Positions 19,091-28,639 are shown, counted from the stretch's first letter. The stretch is 64,000 nucleotides of DNA from Stieleria sp. JC731 (GCF_020966635.1 NZ_JAJKFQ010000011.1:62001-126000); one strand, 5' to 3'. Numbers and translations: made by a program. The notes: a model not told the origin generated them from the letters alone.

Positions 19091-19180
19091 CGGGATTTGC
19101 AGCGGCAGCGTTGCTGTGATCCCAATTGTCGCCCTTCACTACGTGAAGGTAACGTACGTGCCCGCTGGTTTTGCAGGTTG

Positions 19181-19468
19181 TTAGCCCAGGACTGGTGGAA
19201 CGCGGAAGCATTCTTCGTCGGAGGCTGGGGCATTTCCCAGTGCGGCTTCTCGCTCGAGCCCTTGGACGAGCTCGTCCTCACGCCAGCGATTATCCACGTC
19301 CAGGGCCGTTGTCATTGGCTCGACATCTGATGTGTCGAGCTCGGACAATTTGTCGATGAACCCGAGGATGCTTTCCAGCTGTGGTGCCAGCCGCTGAAGT
19401 TCCTCCTGTGAAAGCTCAAGTCGAGCTAGGAGGGCGAGCTTCGCGGCATCTTCGGTAGTCAAAGCCAT
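19181..19468 (-). CDS. gatC: Asp/Glu-tRNA(Asn/Gln) amidotransferase subunit C
   Basis: 95 aa from ATG 19468 (MALTTEDAAKLALLARLELS). Typical GatC: an N-terminal helix pair, LDTSDVEPMTTALDV, then REDEL and a C-terminal tail. It stabilises GatA in the GatCAB transamidase that forms Gln-tRNA or Asn-tRNA. gatA is not adjacent: the next gene in this direction is on the other strand, so gatC is transcribed apart from gatA/gatB here, probably with rpmB (117-nt gap). Confidence 0.93.
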   Translation of the reverse strand: MALTTEDAAKLALLARLELSQEELQRLAPQLESILGFIDKLSELDTSDVEPMTTALDVDNRWREDELVQGLEREAALGNAPASDEECFRVPPVLG

Positions 19469-19585
19469 GTGAGAAATCCGATCACGCGGCCAATTTGGCG
19501 CTGGAGGAATTTGGCACTTGAGATTTGGCAACGGTTCGCAGTGCAAAGTTGCACAATGCGGACGCGTTGCTTCCCGGCGTCGCTG

Positions 19586-19852
19586 CTACTTAGCGCCGCT
19601 AACATCAAAGGGCTTAGTCTTCACCGTTTTGCGGATCGCGCCACTGCGGATGCACTGGACGCAGACACGCATCGACTTGTTTTCACCTTCAGGGGTGGTG
19701 ACGTGTACTTTTTGCAGGTTGGGGACAAACTTGCGACGAGTGATACCGGTGATTTTGGTACCGACACCACCGAGGTATTTCGCTTTACCGCGGGTTTCGA
19801 TGCGGTTGCCCATTTGAACTTTCTTTCCGCAAACTTCACATTGACGTGCCAT
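19586..19852 (-). CDS. rpmB: 50S ribosomal protein L28
   Basis: 88 aa from ATG 19852 (MARQCEVCGKKVQMGN); an in-frame extension to 19894 is not L28-like. L28 signature RRKFVPNLQKVHV is present. Two CxxC pairs (CEVC and CVQC) make this the zinc-binding form of L28. It lies upstream of gatC and not next to rpmG as in many bacteria, matching the scattered ribosomal genes of planctomycetes. Confidence 0.95.
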   Translation of the reverse strand: MARQCEVCGKKVQMGNRIETRGKAKYLGGVGTKITGITRRKFVPNLQKVHVTTPEGENKSMRVCVQCIRSGAIRKTVKTKPFDVSGAK

Positions 19853-20285
19853 AGCACCGCTCCCCGTCGAATTCGACGGGTCTCCTCGATTCAATCGTTA
19901 ATCGTGTCTGTCTGAAGCACCCGGGCAGCATGCTATGCCGGGAAAGCTTGTCACTAAAGTGTTCTGTATAAACAGTTTGCAGCAATTCAAGCGTGGCCGG
20001 AAAAGCCCGGATTCGCTATGCCGCCTGAAGGTGGAGAGAATCGGGATTCTCGGATTCGACACCTGGCGGAACACTGCAGAGCGGCAAACTATACAAACCT
20101 TGGCCTTTCGGCGAAAGAACCATTCTTGTGACGTATTTGAAGCTTGGGTTTCTTGAGCGAATCGGTAGAGATTCATAAAGAATCCGAAAACACAGGCCGA
20201 ATAACTTTCCTAGGCCCTCAGCTCGTTTGGAAACGAGTCCACTGCCCGAGATCAACCGGGGCCAGGAGATCGGGCTTCCCCCCTG
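19853..20285. other. 433-nt intergenic region, no gene recognised
   Basis: Divergent space between rpmB and the next lipoprotein gene; it should hold both promoters, but no strong -35/-10 pair could be singled out. A short imperfect palindrome GAATCGGGATTCTCGGATTC lies at about 20039-20058. Confidence 0.4.
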
Positions 20286-20876
20286 ATGCGAAACATGATG
20301 TCGACCTACCGAAATCAGCTTCTCTGCTCGATCGCTTTGCTTGTTGCCTGTTGTAATTTCACTGGCTGCTCCTCGTTGAAGACGCCGGGGGCAAAATCTG
20401 TGGATTTGATGTCGCCCAGCACCAGCTTGCTAAATCCCTTCGCAAAGAAAAAGTCAAAGTTTCGGATGGCTGACGGCTCAGAAGCCAATCTCGGCTATGC
20501 CGCGAGCGGATCGATGACGATGGAGACCTATCAGAAAATTCGCCAAGCAAAGGCACAGAACGCGGTCGTATTACAGGTGGCAAATGACAGCGAGCCGATT
20601 CGCGTCCTGCCGTTGCCACCGGGGGAGAAGTCAGCGTTTGTCAGCGAACTTTTGACTCAAACTGGCTTGCTAAGCAAACTCGATTCCATCGAAGCAACCG
20701 TCTACCGTCCGACTCCAGATTCGATCGAAGGGGCGAAGATGGTGGTGCATTTCACCGACGAAGACACGATCGATCCGACGACCGACTACTGCCTGCGTCC
20801 GGGAGATCGCATCCAAGTGACTCAGGTATCGACCACGCCTTGGGAAAGCTTGGCCAACACCATCATGCGTCGCTAG
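20286..20876 (+). CDS. Putative lipoprotein, unknown function
   Basis: 196 aa. The N-terminus (RNQLLCSIALLVACCNFTGC) is a lipoprotein signal with lipobox FTGC at residues ~25-28, so the mature protein is membrane-anchored. ATG 20298 or 20301 are alternative starts. The C-terminal part ends in CLRPGDRIQVTQVSTTPWE, which resembles the SLBB/polysaccharide-export type phrase for a repeated beta domain, but the match is too short to assign. No catalytic motif. Confidence 0.72.
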   Translation: MRNMMSTYRNQLLCSIALLVACCNFTGCSSLKTPGAKSVDLMSPSTSLLNPFAKKKSKFRMADGSEANLGYAASGSMTMETYQKIRQAKAQNAVVLQVANDSEPIRVLPLPPGEKSAFVSELLTQTGLLSKLDSIEATVYRPTPDSIEGAKMVVHFTDEDTIDPTTDYCLRPGDRIQVTQVSTTPWESLANTIMRR

Positions 20877-20916
20877 CGAGACTCTGCCCCGCGGTCAGTG
20901 GGTGACTGAGTTCGGG

Positions 20917-20958
20917 CCGTCGCGAACAGGCTGTCGCGAACAGGGTTGTCGCAAACAA
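20917..20958. repeat. Three 14-bp tandem units
   Basis: About three head-to-tail units of a 14-bp sequence (GTCGCGAACAGGCT, with changes in the third) between two plus-strand genes. No coding role; possibly slipped-strand expansion. Confidence 0.55.
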
Positions 20959-21133
20959 TGCTGCTGCGATCTGTGTTTTGGACGGCAGCGACGACACCGT
21001 TTGCAATGCTTTCTGTTTGCAGTGCGTGTTGTTGACGACGCCTGCTGCTTTCGATGCCGGTTGTTATCATAGAAGGGTCGCCGCCGTTGACAGTTTCCGG
21101 CGTATTGTTTGATCCGCTCAGTTGTATTGCTCC

Positions 21134-22690
21134 ATGTCGCAAGTTGTGCATTGTCCCAAGTGTCACTCCGCCGTCTCGATCCAAGCGGAGCAGGCCGGAA
21201 TGCGTGTGCAATGTCCGAGCTGCCAGAAAGCATTTCTGGCTCCGGCGATCTTAGATAGCCATGGTTCCGGTGCACCACGCGCTAGCGAAGAAGACGAGGA
21301 TTGGCTGAGCCTTGGCGACAGTACTGACAAGGCACCGAAGGCTGAAGAGCCACTGGAAATCGGGCAACAAGACATCGTTTCTGATCCATTGAGCACACCC
21401 GCACCGCAGAAGCCTTCAAAAGAACGACCCGATGACATCGAAGTCATGGATGTCGATTCAGACAACCCGTTTGAATCAATCGACACGTCAGGCTTAGGAG
21501 CACAACCATCTGCCGATGCCAGCGATGACGATCCATTCGCGATGGCTCCGCTTGTCGATCGCCCGGCGGCTGACAATCCCTTTGATTCGATCCCTGATTT
21601 AGAAGCTTTCGAAAAGCAGTTTCCGGCTGCGTCATCATCTCTGGGATCATCATCTCCGGCCGCTCAACAGTCGGCGCCAAAGGTCGAATACGAAAACGAG
21701 TTTCGAGTTCGCTGTCCGGTCTGTGAATCGATGATCTCGGTCAATGCCTCGCAAAGCGGCAAAACAGTCAAGTGTGGTGATTGCCATTCGGAGTTCAAGG
21801 TCGGCAAGCCACCGCGGAAAAAGAAGGAAGCACCTAGCCTCGAAACCGCAGCGACCTTCCGATTTACTAACAACGATTCGCCGAATCGCCCGGCGGACCC
21901 GATGGCACGTAGCGCCGAAGAGCTTTTAGAAAACGCGGCCCGAGAGGAGCCTGACGAAGAGCAAAAGCTGGCGATGGATTTCGACACCATCAGCACGGCA
22001 AGTTGGTTGAAAAGCGTGTTTGGGATCTTTCTGGATGTCGGCGTAATCGTTCACCTGTTGGGCCTGTCGGTAATTTTGGCCGTGCCGGCCGCGTTGATTT
22101 CGCCCTACCCCAAGCTGTCGATCTTGTTGATGCCGCTGGGGCTATTCGGGATCACGCTGACCGTTTCATGTGGCTTTGCGATCCTGTTTTCGGTGGCGAA
22201 CGATACCGATCGTGTCGAGGATTGGCCTACCGTCGACCCTACGTCGTGGTTCGAAACACTGGCATTGGTGATAGCGGCGACGGCGATCTCGGTCGGCCCG
22301 GCTTACGCGATATCGATGCTCTTCAGCGTTCCGACGATCATGACGTTGTCGCTGGTGATGTTCTGCGTCTACGCAGCATTTCCGATTATCTTGCTTTCGA
22401 TGCTGGACATGGGCACGGTCACGATGCCCTTTTCGCCTGACGTGTCGAAAAGCTTAATGCGATGCCAAGAGGATTGGGGCATCTTTTACTTCGCGACCGG
22501 CGTGCTGTTTGCAACCTTGTACGCCTACTTTGTCTTTTCATCAGGAGGCCCGGTTGCGGTCGGGCTGGGCGTTGTGCTGTCGATCATCGCGGCATTTTTG
22601 TACTTCGCGATCTTGGGCAGGTTGGCGATCGCGATCAGCGGCGTTGTTGAATTGACAACCTTAGAAAAACCCGACGCTGAAGAAGAATAG
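21134..22690 (+). CDS. Membrane protein with two MJ0042-type zinc ribbons
   Basis: 518 aa from ATG 21134 (MSQVVHCPKCHSAVSI); TTG 21122 is an alternative. Zinc ribbon 1 uses Cys 7/10 and 27/30; zinc ribbon 2 uses Cys 194/197 and 214/217. They are joined by an acidic, Ser/Pro/Asp-rich linker with repeated D-N-P-F-(E/D)-S-I motifs. From ~residue 290 the chain is hydrophobic with about six membrane helices. Planctomycetes have many proteins pairing MJ0042 ribbons with membrane domains; their role is not established. Ends 12 nt before a dispersed repeat. Confidence 0.82.
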   Translation: MSQVVHCPKCHSAVSIQAEQAGMRVQCPSCQKAFLAPAILDSHGSGAPRASEEDEDWLSLGDSTDKAPKAEEPLEIGQQDIVSDPLSTPAPQKPSKERPDDIEVMDVDSDNPFESIDTSGLGAQPSADASDDDPFAMAPLVDRPAADNPFDSIPDLEAFEKQFPAASSSLGSSSPAAQQSAPKVEYENEFRVRCPVCESMISVNASQSGKTVKCGDCHSEFKVGKPPRKKKEAPSLETAATFRFTNNDSPNRPADPMARSAEELLENAAREEPDEEQKLAMDFDTISTASWLKSVFGIFLDVGVIVHLLGLSVILAVPAALISPYPKLSILLMPLGLFGITLTVSCGFAILFSVANDTDRVEDWPTVDPTSWFETLALVIAATAISVGPAYAISMLFSVPTIMTLSLVMFCVYAAFPIILLSMLDMGTVTMPFSPDVSKSLMRCQEDWGIFYFATGVLFATLYAYFVFSSGGPVAVGLGVVLSIIAAFLYFAILGRLAIAISGVVELTTLEKPDAEEE

Positions 22691-22701
22691 TCCGGCTGAA
22701 G

Positions 22702-22793
22702 TTATCAGCCGACGGGCGTTAGCCCCGGTTATTGCACTGAAACCGTGGCTAATGCCATACGGCGAATCTTAAAAGCGAGTTGGAACGAAGCAC
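22702..22793 (+). mobile_element. Dispersed palindromic repeat, copy A (left end missing)
   Basis: Core GCCGACGGGCGTTAGCCCCG, a 10-nt spacer, and the matching arm AACCGTGGCTAATGCCATAC form an imperfect ~23-bp palindrome. The right end GGAACGAAGCAC matches the end of the other copies; the left terminal sequence GTGCTTCGTTC is absent next to the upstream stop codon. Other copies are at 52591-52803 and 63200-63324. Confidence 0.8.
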
Positions 22794-22853
22794 TCGTAAG
22801 AAGTTATCTTTCAGCCTCGTAAGCTGCCCGCCTGTATTGAGTCCAATGCTGTC

Positions 22854-23735
22854 CTATTGATAGGGACGTGTGCTGATGACCCCTTCGGTCGGACTTGAAG
22901 CGGTGCCGTAAAGTCGCTTGGGAATTCGCCCAGCCAAGTAGGCATGCCGACCTGCGATCGCGGCGTGCTTCATCGCTGTTGCCATTTGGACCGGATCACG
23001 GGCGTGTGCGATCGCGGTGTTTAGCAGCACGGCATCACCTCCCAGTTCAAACGCTTCGCTAACGTCACTGGCCGTACCGACACCTGCGTCAATGATGACT
23101 GGGTAATCCGGATCGTCCTCTTTGAGGTATTCCAGAATGATGCGAAGGTTGTTTGGGTTCAGTAAGCCCTGTCCGCTGCCGATCGGGCTTCCCGCCGGCA
23201 TGACACTCGCCGCACCAGCTTGCTTGAGCCGCTGTGCTGTGACGGGGCAGTCGCTGGTGTAGCAAAGCACTTGGAATCCATCTTTGAATAGCTCCGTGCA
23301 TGCGGCGACGGTTTCGGCCGGGTCGGGAAGCAGCGTTTTACTGTCCCCGAGGACTTCTAGTTTGACCCAGTCGTGGCCAGGATTTCCGAGTGTACGAAGG
23401 ATTTCCCGGCCCAGACGTGCTGCGCGAATCGCGTCCGCGGCGGTGTAGCAGCCGGCGGTATTAGGCAGCAAGGTAAAGCGATCCAGGTCGATGAAGTCCA
23501 GGATGTTCTTGCCGCCACGCTCGTACAGCCGCTCGCGTCGAACCGCGACGGTGACACAATCAGCGCCCGACGCATCCAAGCTGTCGCGCATCTGTTCCAT
23601 CGTGTCGTATCGCCCCGTTCCCACGATAAGTCTGCTGCTCAATTCGTGGTTGCCGACCCGCAGCACGGATCCTGACGAGGGCGTGTCGTCAGCGGATTGG
23701 GAGTGATCGGGTTCGGTTGGCTGTGCGAGCGACAC
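22854..23735 (-). CDS. thiG: Thiazole synthase
   Basis: 293 aa from GTG 23735, about 30 residues longer at the N-terminus than typical ThiG. It builds the thiazole phosphate of thiamine from DXP, dehydroglycine and the ThiS thiocarboxylate. Family marks: [39 protein letters not shown] (Schiff-base Lys), [13 protein letters not shown] and the [12 protein letters not shown] phosphate loop. It lies 35 nt behind thiS on the same strand; no TPP riboswitch was found upstream. Confidence 0.96.
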   Translation of the reverse strand: MSLAQPTEPDHSQSADDTPSSGSVLRVGNHELSSRLIVGTGRYDTMEQMRDSLDASGADCVTVAVRRERLYERGGKNILDFIDLDRFTLLPNTAGCYTAADAIRAARLGREILRTLGNPGHDWVKLEVLGDSKTLLPDPAETVAACTELFKDGFQVLCYTSDCPVTAQRLKQAGAASVMPAGSPIGSGQGLLNPNNLRIILEYLKEDDPDYPVIIDAGVGTASDVSEAFELGGDAVLLNTAIAHARDPVQMATAMKHAAIAGRHAYLAGRIPKRLYGTASSPTEGVISTRPYQ

Positions 23736-23770
23736 GGAAATCTGGTGATTATTGGGAGTGGATATCTGGC

Positions 23771-23974
23771 TCAGCCGCCACCGACCAACGTGACGACTTC
23801 GACGTCGTCGCCGTCACGCACGGTAACGCTGGAGTAGTTTTCGCGGGGAACAACATCCGCGTTGACTTCGACGGCTAAATAGTTTGGTGGAACGTCGACG
23901 GTGTCAAGCAACTGCTCGACACTCATTTCCGATTCCAGCTCCACCGCTGAACCGTTGACAGTAATTTTGATCAT
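23771..23974 (-). CDS. thiS: Sulfur carrier protein ThiS
   Basis: 67 aa from ATG 23974 ([15 protein letters not shown]). Ubiquitin-like beta-grasp sulfur carrier with the required C-terminal Gly-Gly (TLVGGG), which is adenylated by ThiF and thiocarboxylated before use by ThiG. The frame is open to 24055 upstream and contains CTGCRNC, but that extension is outside any ThiS and is not included. First gene of a thiS-thiG pair. Confidence 0.94.
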   Translation of the reverse strand: MIKITVNGSAVELESEMSVEQLLDTVDVPPNYLAVEVNADVVPRENYSSVTVRDGDDVEVVTLVGGG

Positions 23975-24250
23975 GTGAATGCCTGCAGATTCAGAAACAC
24001 AGTTGCGGCAGCCGGTGCATTTTAAGCCTTTGAATTTAAAACGGCCGTCGCCCAATTGATATCGACTGAATCTGTCGATTTCGACGAGGCGGACAGCCGT
24101 TTAAAGTCTTCGAACGCATTTCACATTGACCGTCTCCAGGCAACCGCTTTTGGGGCGGTGGGTACCGGATTAAGGCTATGGGAAAGCGTTTTCAGGTTGT
24201 GGCGTCACGTGCCTGCGGGACATGTGTTCGCAGGGCACGCGTGACGACGA

Positions 24251-25255
24251 TCAGTCGTTTGACTCGTCGAATGCCGCATCGAAGGCTCGCGTGCTTGGCG
24301 AGAAGTCCAGCTTCTTGGTGAATTGGCAAGCTTCGGTCGCACCGAACTCACGATCCATTCCGCTGTCTTCCCACTCGATCGACAGTGGGCCTTGGTAGCC
24401 GACGTCGTTGAGCGCGCGAATGATTTCTTCGAAGTTCACACCACCGCGTCCGGGGCTACGGAAATCCCATCCGCGTCGGGCGTCGCCAAAGTTGATGTGG
24501 CTGCAGTTGATACCGCTCATCCCATCGAGTGTGACGATCGCGTCTTTGATATGTACGTGGTAGATGCGGTCGGGGAATCGGCGAATGAATTTGACGGGGT
24601 CGACACCTTGCCAGATCAGGTGGCTTGGGTCGAAGTTAAAACCGAATTCGGGACGGTGGTCGAGTGCTTCGAGGGCGCGTTCGGCGGTGTAGATGTCGAA
24701 CGCGATTTCGGTCGGGTGGACTTCCAAGGCGAAGCGGATTCCACATTCCCCGAAAACGTCCATGATCGGATTGAAGCGTTCGGCTAGCAGGTTAAAACCG
24801 TCGTCGATCATGCTGGGGGGAACCGGTGGGAACGAATACAGCAGGTGCCAAATGCTGCTTCCGGTAAATCCGTTGACGACTTCGACGCCGAACTTCTGTG
24901 CCGCACGGGCGGTGTTCATCAGTTCTTCACAGGCTCGCTGGTTCACACCCGCTGGGTCACCGTCACCCCAGACGTAGTCCGGCAGGATGGCTTGGTGACG
25001 CTCGTCGATCCGGTCCAAGACGGCTTGGCCGACCAAGTGGGCACTGATGGCGTGACATTGAAGTCCGGCATCGTCGAGAGCTTTTCGTTTGTTGTCGCAG
25101 TAATCGTCTTCGGCGAGCGCTTTGTCGACTTCGAAGTGATCACCCCAGCAAGCCAATTCGATCCCGTCATAGCCGAAACCCTTGGTCTTCTCCACCATCG
25201 TGGTGAACGGAAGGTCTGCCCATTGACCGGTAAAAAGAGTGACGGGACGCGCCAT
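24251..25255 (-). CDS. Sugar phosphate isomerase/epimerase (xylose isomerase-like TIM barrel)
   Basis: 334 aa with the AP-endonuclease-2/xylose-isomerase-like fold. Likely metal ligands and active-site stretches: FALEVHPTE (Glu), [11 protein letters not shown] (Asp, His), YHVHIKDA (His, Asp) and LSIEWEDSG (Glu). No signal peptide, so cytoplasmic. Family members isomerise or epimerise sugars or act on myo-inositol derivatives, often together with Gfo/Idh/MocA oxidoreductases; the substrate here is not readable. Monocistronic. Confidence 0.9.
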   Translation of the reverse strand: MARPVTLFTGQWADLPFTTMVEKTKGFGYDGIELACWGDHFEVDKALAEDDYCDNKRKALDDAGLQCHAISAHLVGQAVLDRIDERHQAILPDYVWGDGDPAGVNQRACEELMNTARAAQKFGVEVVNGFTGSSIWHLLYSFPPVPPSMIDDGFNLLAERFNPIMDVFGECGIRFALEVHPTEIAFDIYTAERALEALDHRPEFGFNFDPSHLIWQGVDPVKFIRRFPDRIYHVHIKDAIVTLDGMSGINCSHINFGDARRGWDFRSPGRGGVNFEEIIRALNDVGYQGPLSIEWEDSGMDREFGATEACQFTKKLDFSPSTRAFDAAFDESND

Positions 25256-25662
25256 GGAGAACTCCGATGTAATAACGTGAAATCTTGGACGAGGGGAGGA
25301 AAACTTGCCGCGTATTGTGCGCTGGATTCAGCTCAGCCTGCAACAACCCTCGCCCATTTGCCGAAATACAGTGAAAACACTCCACCGGTTTTGGGGTATC
25401 GTGGGGTGCGGTCCCGGATCAAACTCGCGCTAATCCGCGTAGATTCACGTTCGAGTCGCCAGCGAAATTCGTTGAGTAACGGATCGCTTGGCCTAGAATG
25501 GGGATAATGATGCATCCGGACGCCTCCGAAATCGGACCTCGATGCGTTCGGGCTACCGGTGGGACGTCGTCCATCGGCATGAAACCTTTTACTTGACTGA
25601 CCGCTGAAACTCTTTGAAACGGCTTCGCGGCAATCTTTTCGCTATCAGCAACATAAGACTAC
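25256..25662. other. 407-nt intergenic region before pilT
   Basis: Divergent space between the isomerase and pilT genes. No coding frame is convincing. It contains a candidate promoter at 25472-25499, listed separately, leaving a ~160-nt leader before pilT. Confidence 0.45.
25472..25499 (+). promoter_or_regulatory. Candidate sigma70-type promoter for pilT
   Basis: TTGAGT, 16-nt spacer, TAGAAT. Four of six matches at -35 and five of six at -10. It is the best pair in the gap before pilT. Confidence 0.35.
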
Positions 25663-26871
25663 ATGGCTCACAAGAACGGCAAATCAGCCCCTTCGGCTCC
25701 TCGCGTTTCACAACCGACAACGATGGAAGCCGTTAAGGATCGTCTGCGTCAAAGCTTGCTGAAAAAACGCGATGCTTTGGAAGTCGACAAGTTCTTCCGC
25801 GCGTTGGTGAAACTCGAGGGCAGTGACTTGCACATGAAAGTCGGCCAGCCTCCGATGGTCCGTGTCGGTGGCGAGCTGAAACCGCTCAATCGGGGACCGA
25901 TCGACTCCGAAGAAATGGTTGACTTGCTGCTGCCAATGATGGATCAGCGAAACCTGTTGATCTTTGAAGAAGAAGGCGGGGCTGACTTCGCGTACCTGTG
26001 CGATGTTGACGGGACACGCTGGCGATTCCGGGTCAATATGCTCAAATCGCTCGGCAATATCGGTTTGGTTGCCCGTCGAATTAACAACTTCATCCCTGAC
26101 TTTCGCGGCTTATTCCTGCCCGATTCGATCGAGCAGCTGTGCCACTTTGAACAGGGAATGGTGCTGCTCGCCGGGGTGACCGGTAGTGGTAAAAGTACCA
26201 CGATCGGTTCGATGTTGAACTACATCAACTCGCTGTACCGGAAACACATTCTGACCCTTGAAGACCCGATCGAATTTATCTTTACCGAGGATAAATGCCT
26301 GATCAACCAGCGTGAAATGGGGCAGGATGTCAAAGACTTTAACATCGGGATGAAGCACGCCGTTCGTGAAGACCCCGACATCATTCTGGTCGGTGAGCTT
26401 CGTGACGAAGAGACATTTATGACCGCGATTCACGCGGCAGAAACCGGACACTTGGTCTTCGGGACGATTCACGCTGCGAGTGCGTCGACCACCATCGGTC
26501 GTATTTTGGACTTGTTCCCCGAGGAAATGCACAACGCCATTCGCAGTGCAATCGCCTTCAATATGAAAGGCATCGTCGCTCAGAAATTGCTCAAGAGCAT
26601 CAAGCCAGGCGTTTCGCGAGTCCCGACCTGCGAAGTGATGACCTTCAATCCGACCATCCGAAAGTTGGTCCTCGAAGGCAAAGACGAAAAGCTGCCCGAT
26701 GCGATTCGGATCGGTGCCGAAGACGGTATGCAGGACTTCACGATGAGTCTGAAAGGTTTGATCGACGACGAATTGATCGATCGCCCAACAGCTTTCGCCG
26801 TCGCGCCAAACAAGGATGCCTTGAAAATGGCCCTCAAAGGCATCGACGTTAAAGCGCCAGGGATTCTGTAA
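25663..26871 (+). CDS. pilT: PilT-type secretion/retraction ATPase
   Basis: 402 aa hexameric ATPase of the type II/IV secretion superfamily. Walker A GVTGSGKS (171-178, Lys177), Asp box LTLEDPIEF (~198-205), Walker B DPDIILVGELRD (Glu245) and His box GTIHA (His270) are all intact. The absence of the tetracysteine zinc motif and N-terminal N1 domain of PilB, and the AIRSAIAFNMKGIVAQKLL segment, fit PilT-like retraction ATPases. Drives disassembly of type IV pili at the inner membrane. It precedes a PilB/GspE-like gene by 353 nt; no pilin or PilC genes are in the window. Confidence 0.9.
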   Translation: MAHKNGKSAPSAPRVSQPTTMEAVKDRLRQSLLKKRDALEVDKFFRALVKLEGSDLHMKVGQPPMVRVGGELKPLNRGPIDSEEMVDLLLPMMDQRNLLIFEEEGGADFAYLCDVDGTRWRFRVNMLKSLGNIGLVARRINNFIPDFRGLFLPDSIEQLCHFEQGMVLLAGVTGSGKSTTIGSMLNYINSLYRKHILTLEDPIEFIFTEDKCLINQREMGQDVKDFNIGMKHAVREDPDIILVGELRDEETFMTAIHAAETGHLVFGTIHAASASTTIGRILDLFPEEMHNAIRSAIAFNMKGIVAQKLLKSIKPGVSRVPTCEVMTFNPTIRKLVLEGKDEKLPDAIRIGAEDGMQDFTMSLKGLIDDELIDRPTAFAVAPNKDALKMALKGIDVKAPGIL

Positions 26872-27224
26872 CAGCCTGCGCTGGGCTTTTCCAACAGCGA
26901 TCGCTCGCTGTCCAAGGCAGACGGCTCTGTATCATCCGCCAATTAGGCACAGGCCCGTCGCCAAATCGACGGTGCGTTTCTAGCGAGATGAATTAGAATA
27001 GGCGGACATTTTCCGGTTCTTCAATGTTCGGATGTCCGCTTCGATGACGCCGCTCCGGACGGTAGGTTATGGTTTAGAACGCCGACCGTTTCTGCGTGGA
27101 AAACCCCCGTTGAGGTCATCGGACCCCATGACGGTCGCTAGATCCATGCTGGTCGCTCGACGCTCGGATTCACCAGCGGTGCTACTCGTTTACTTTCGTT
27201 CCCTTTTCATCGATTCTGTCTTTA
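26872..27224. other. 353-nt intergenic region with an inverted repeat
   Basis: Between pilT and the PilB-like gene. Holds an 8-bp perfect inverted repeat at 27002-27039 (GCGGACAT / ATGTCCGC, 22-nt loop). No T-run follows, so it is not a standard terminator; a leader RNA structure or binding site is possible. Confidence 0.5.
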
Positions 27225-28565
27225 ATGCCACAAGATGTTCAGCCACAGCTCTGGCAATCGGTCGCGCCGGTCGAATTCACCCCAAAGCTGAGTGACAATT
27301 CGCAAGCTCAGGCACTTCTCATTGGAGCTCGCCAAGGAGCCGGTTTCGCGATCGCGGCCGGTCAGGTGTCGCACGCGATTCAGTCTCGGGCGACTCAGGT
27401 GCTCTTTGACTTTACCGCGGCCGGCAGTTCGATTCGCTACATGATCGATGGTCAGTGGGAACAGTTGCCGCCTCTGGATCGGGAAAGCAGTGACGCGATG
27501 CTGATCGCGCTTAAGCAGGTCAGCTTGATGAACCCTGCCGATCGTCGCAGCGCACAATCGGGATCGGTGAAAGCAAAGCTGAAAAAGGAAAAGTTCGACA
27601 TCCTGTTGCAGTCACAAGGTGTTCCAACTGGCGAACGCGTCTTAATGCGTTTGGAAGCCATGCAGGTGCCATTTGAAACGCTTGGCGATTTGGGCATGCG
27701 TGACAAAATGGTCGCGACCCTGAAGCAGCACCTTAACTCCGATGGCGACATCGCCTTAATCACCGCTCCGAAAGGCGAAGGTCTGACGACGACTTGGAAT
27801 ATTGCCATCGGTGCCGCTGACCGTCTGGTGCGTGACTTTCAATCGTTCGAAGAACAGTCTCGTCCCGAGCCAGAGATCATCAACATCAACCCGAACTTCT
27901 ACGGCGGATCGACCGGGATCACCGCTTCGGAAGCTTTGCGAAAGGCGATCCTGAAAGAGCCTGACGTCTACATGTTCCCCGAGAAGGTTGACTCCGACAC
28001 CTTCAAGATGGCGCTCGGCCAAGTTGAAAGCTTGGACAAAAAGATCATCACTCGATTGGTCGCCAGCAGCGCTATCGAAGGGTTCGCGCGATTGGTAGCT
28101 GCCTATCCGGATCACCGGCAAGACATCGCAACCAAGACGGCATGTGTCTTGAGCCAGCGACTTGTTCGTCGGCTTTGTGACAACTGCAAAATCGGTTTCC
28201 AGCCTCCGCCACAGTTGCTGCAGCAATTGGGAATTCCACAGGGTCGGGTCGCGCTGTTGTACCAGCCATTCATCCCGCCTCCACCAGAACAGCAAGTCGA
28301 CGAAAATGGTCGTCCTGCACCAATCACCCCGTGCCCGATGTGCCAGGGACGCGGCTACTTCGGCCGGATCAGCATCTTTGAACTTTTGGTCCCGGGGCCA
28401 CAACTGCGTGACGCGATCACCAAAACACAGGACATGGCTCGGCTAGCTGCGATTGCGAAATCCGAAGGGTTTCACAACGTACAGACCGAAGCCGTACTGA
28501 CGGTTGCCCGAGGCTTGACCAGTCTGGATGAGCTAAAACGGGCGTTCGCACGCAAAGCGAAATAG
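27225..28565 (+). CDS. PilB/GspE-like protein with degenerate ATPase motifs
   Basis: 446 aa. The middle and C-terminus follow GspE/PilB, including the tetracysteine zinc site (Cys318/321 and Cys370/373, in CDNCKIGF and CPMCQGRGYFGRI). The nucleotide site is altered: the Walker A position reads APKGEGLTTT, with Leu187 for the essential Lys; the His-box segment is TRLVAS (Val279 for His). Walker B keeps a Glu (EPDVYMFPE, Glu253). It is probably a non-hydrolysing partner in a secretion/pilus ATPase ring or a regulatory paralogue (inference). It follows pilT on the same strand. Confidence 0.85.
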   Translation: MPQDVQPQLWQSVAPVEFTPKLSDNSQAQALLIGARQGAGFAIAAGQVSHAIQSRATQVLFDFTAAGSSIRYMIDGQWEQLPPLDRESSDAMLIALKQVSLMNPADRRSAQSGSVKAKLKKEKFDILLQSQGVPTGERVLMRLEAMQVPFETLGDLGMRDKMVATLKQHLNSDGDIALITAPKGEGLTTTWNIAIGAADRLVRDFQSFEEQSRPEPEIININPNFYGGSTGITASEALRKAILKEPDVYMFPEKVDSDTFKMALGQVESLDKKIITRLVASSAIEGFARLVAAYPDHRQDIATKTACVLSQRLVRRLCDNCKIGFQPPPQLLQQLGIPQGRVALLYQPFIPPPPEQQVDENGRPAPITPCPMCQGRGYFGRISIFELLVPGPQLRDAITKTQDMARLAAIAKSEGFHNVQTEAVLTVARGLTSLDELKRAFARKAK

Positions 28566-28586
28566 CCTGCGGCACATTGCTTGATT

Positions 28587-28613
28587 GCAAGCGTCCTCTG
28601 TAGTGACGCTTGC
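28587..28613. terminator. Possible bidirectional terminator hairpin
   Basis: Perfect 9-bp stem GCAAGCGTC / GACGCTTGC with a 9-nt loop, between the convergent PilB-like and methyltransferase genes. Only AGATTT follows on the plus strand, so strength is uncertain. Confidence 0.45.
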
Positions 28614-28639
28614 AGATTTGGATCGAGCGAAATGTTTGA

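Noticed and set aside
23975..24250. TPP riboswitch upstream of thiS, and a CxxCxxC ferredoxin-like extension of ThiS
   Set aside because: The conserved TPP-aptamer sequences are absent on the minus strand here, and the extension is a chance open frame ahead of a normal ThiS start.
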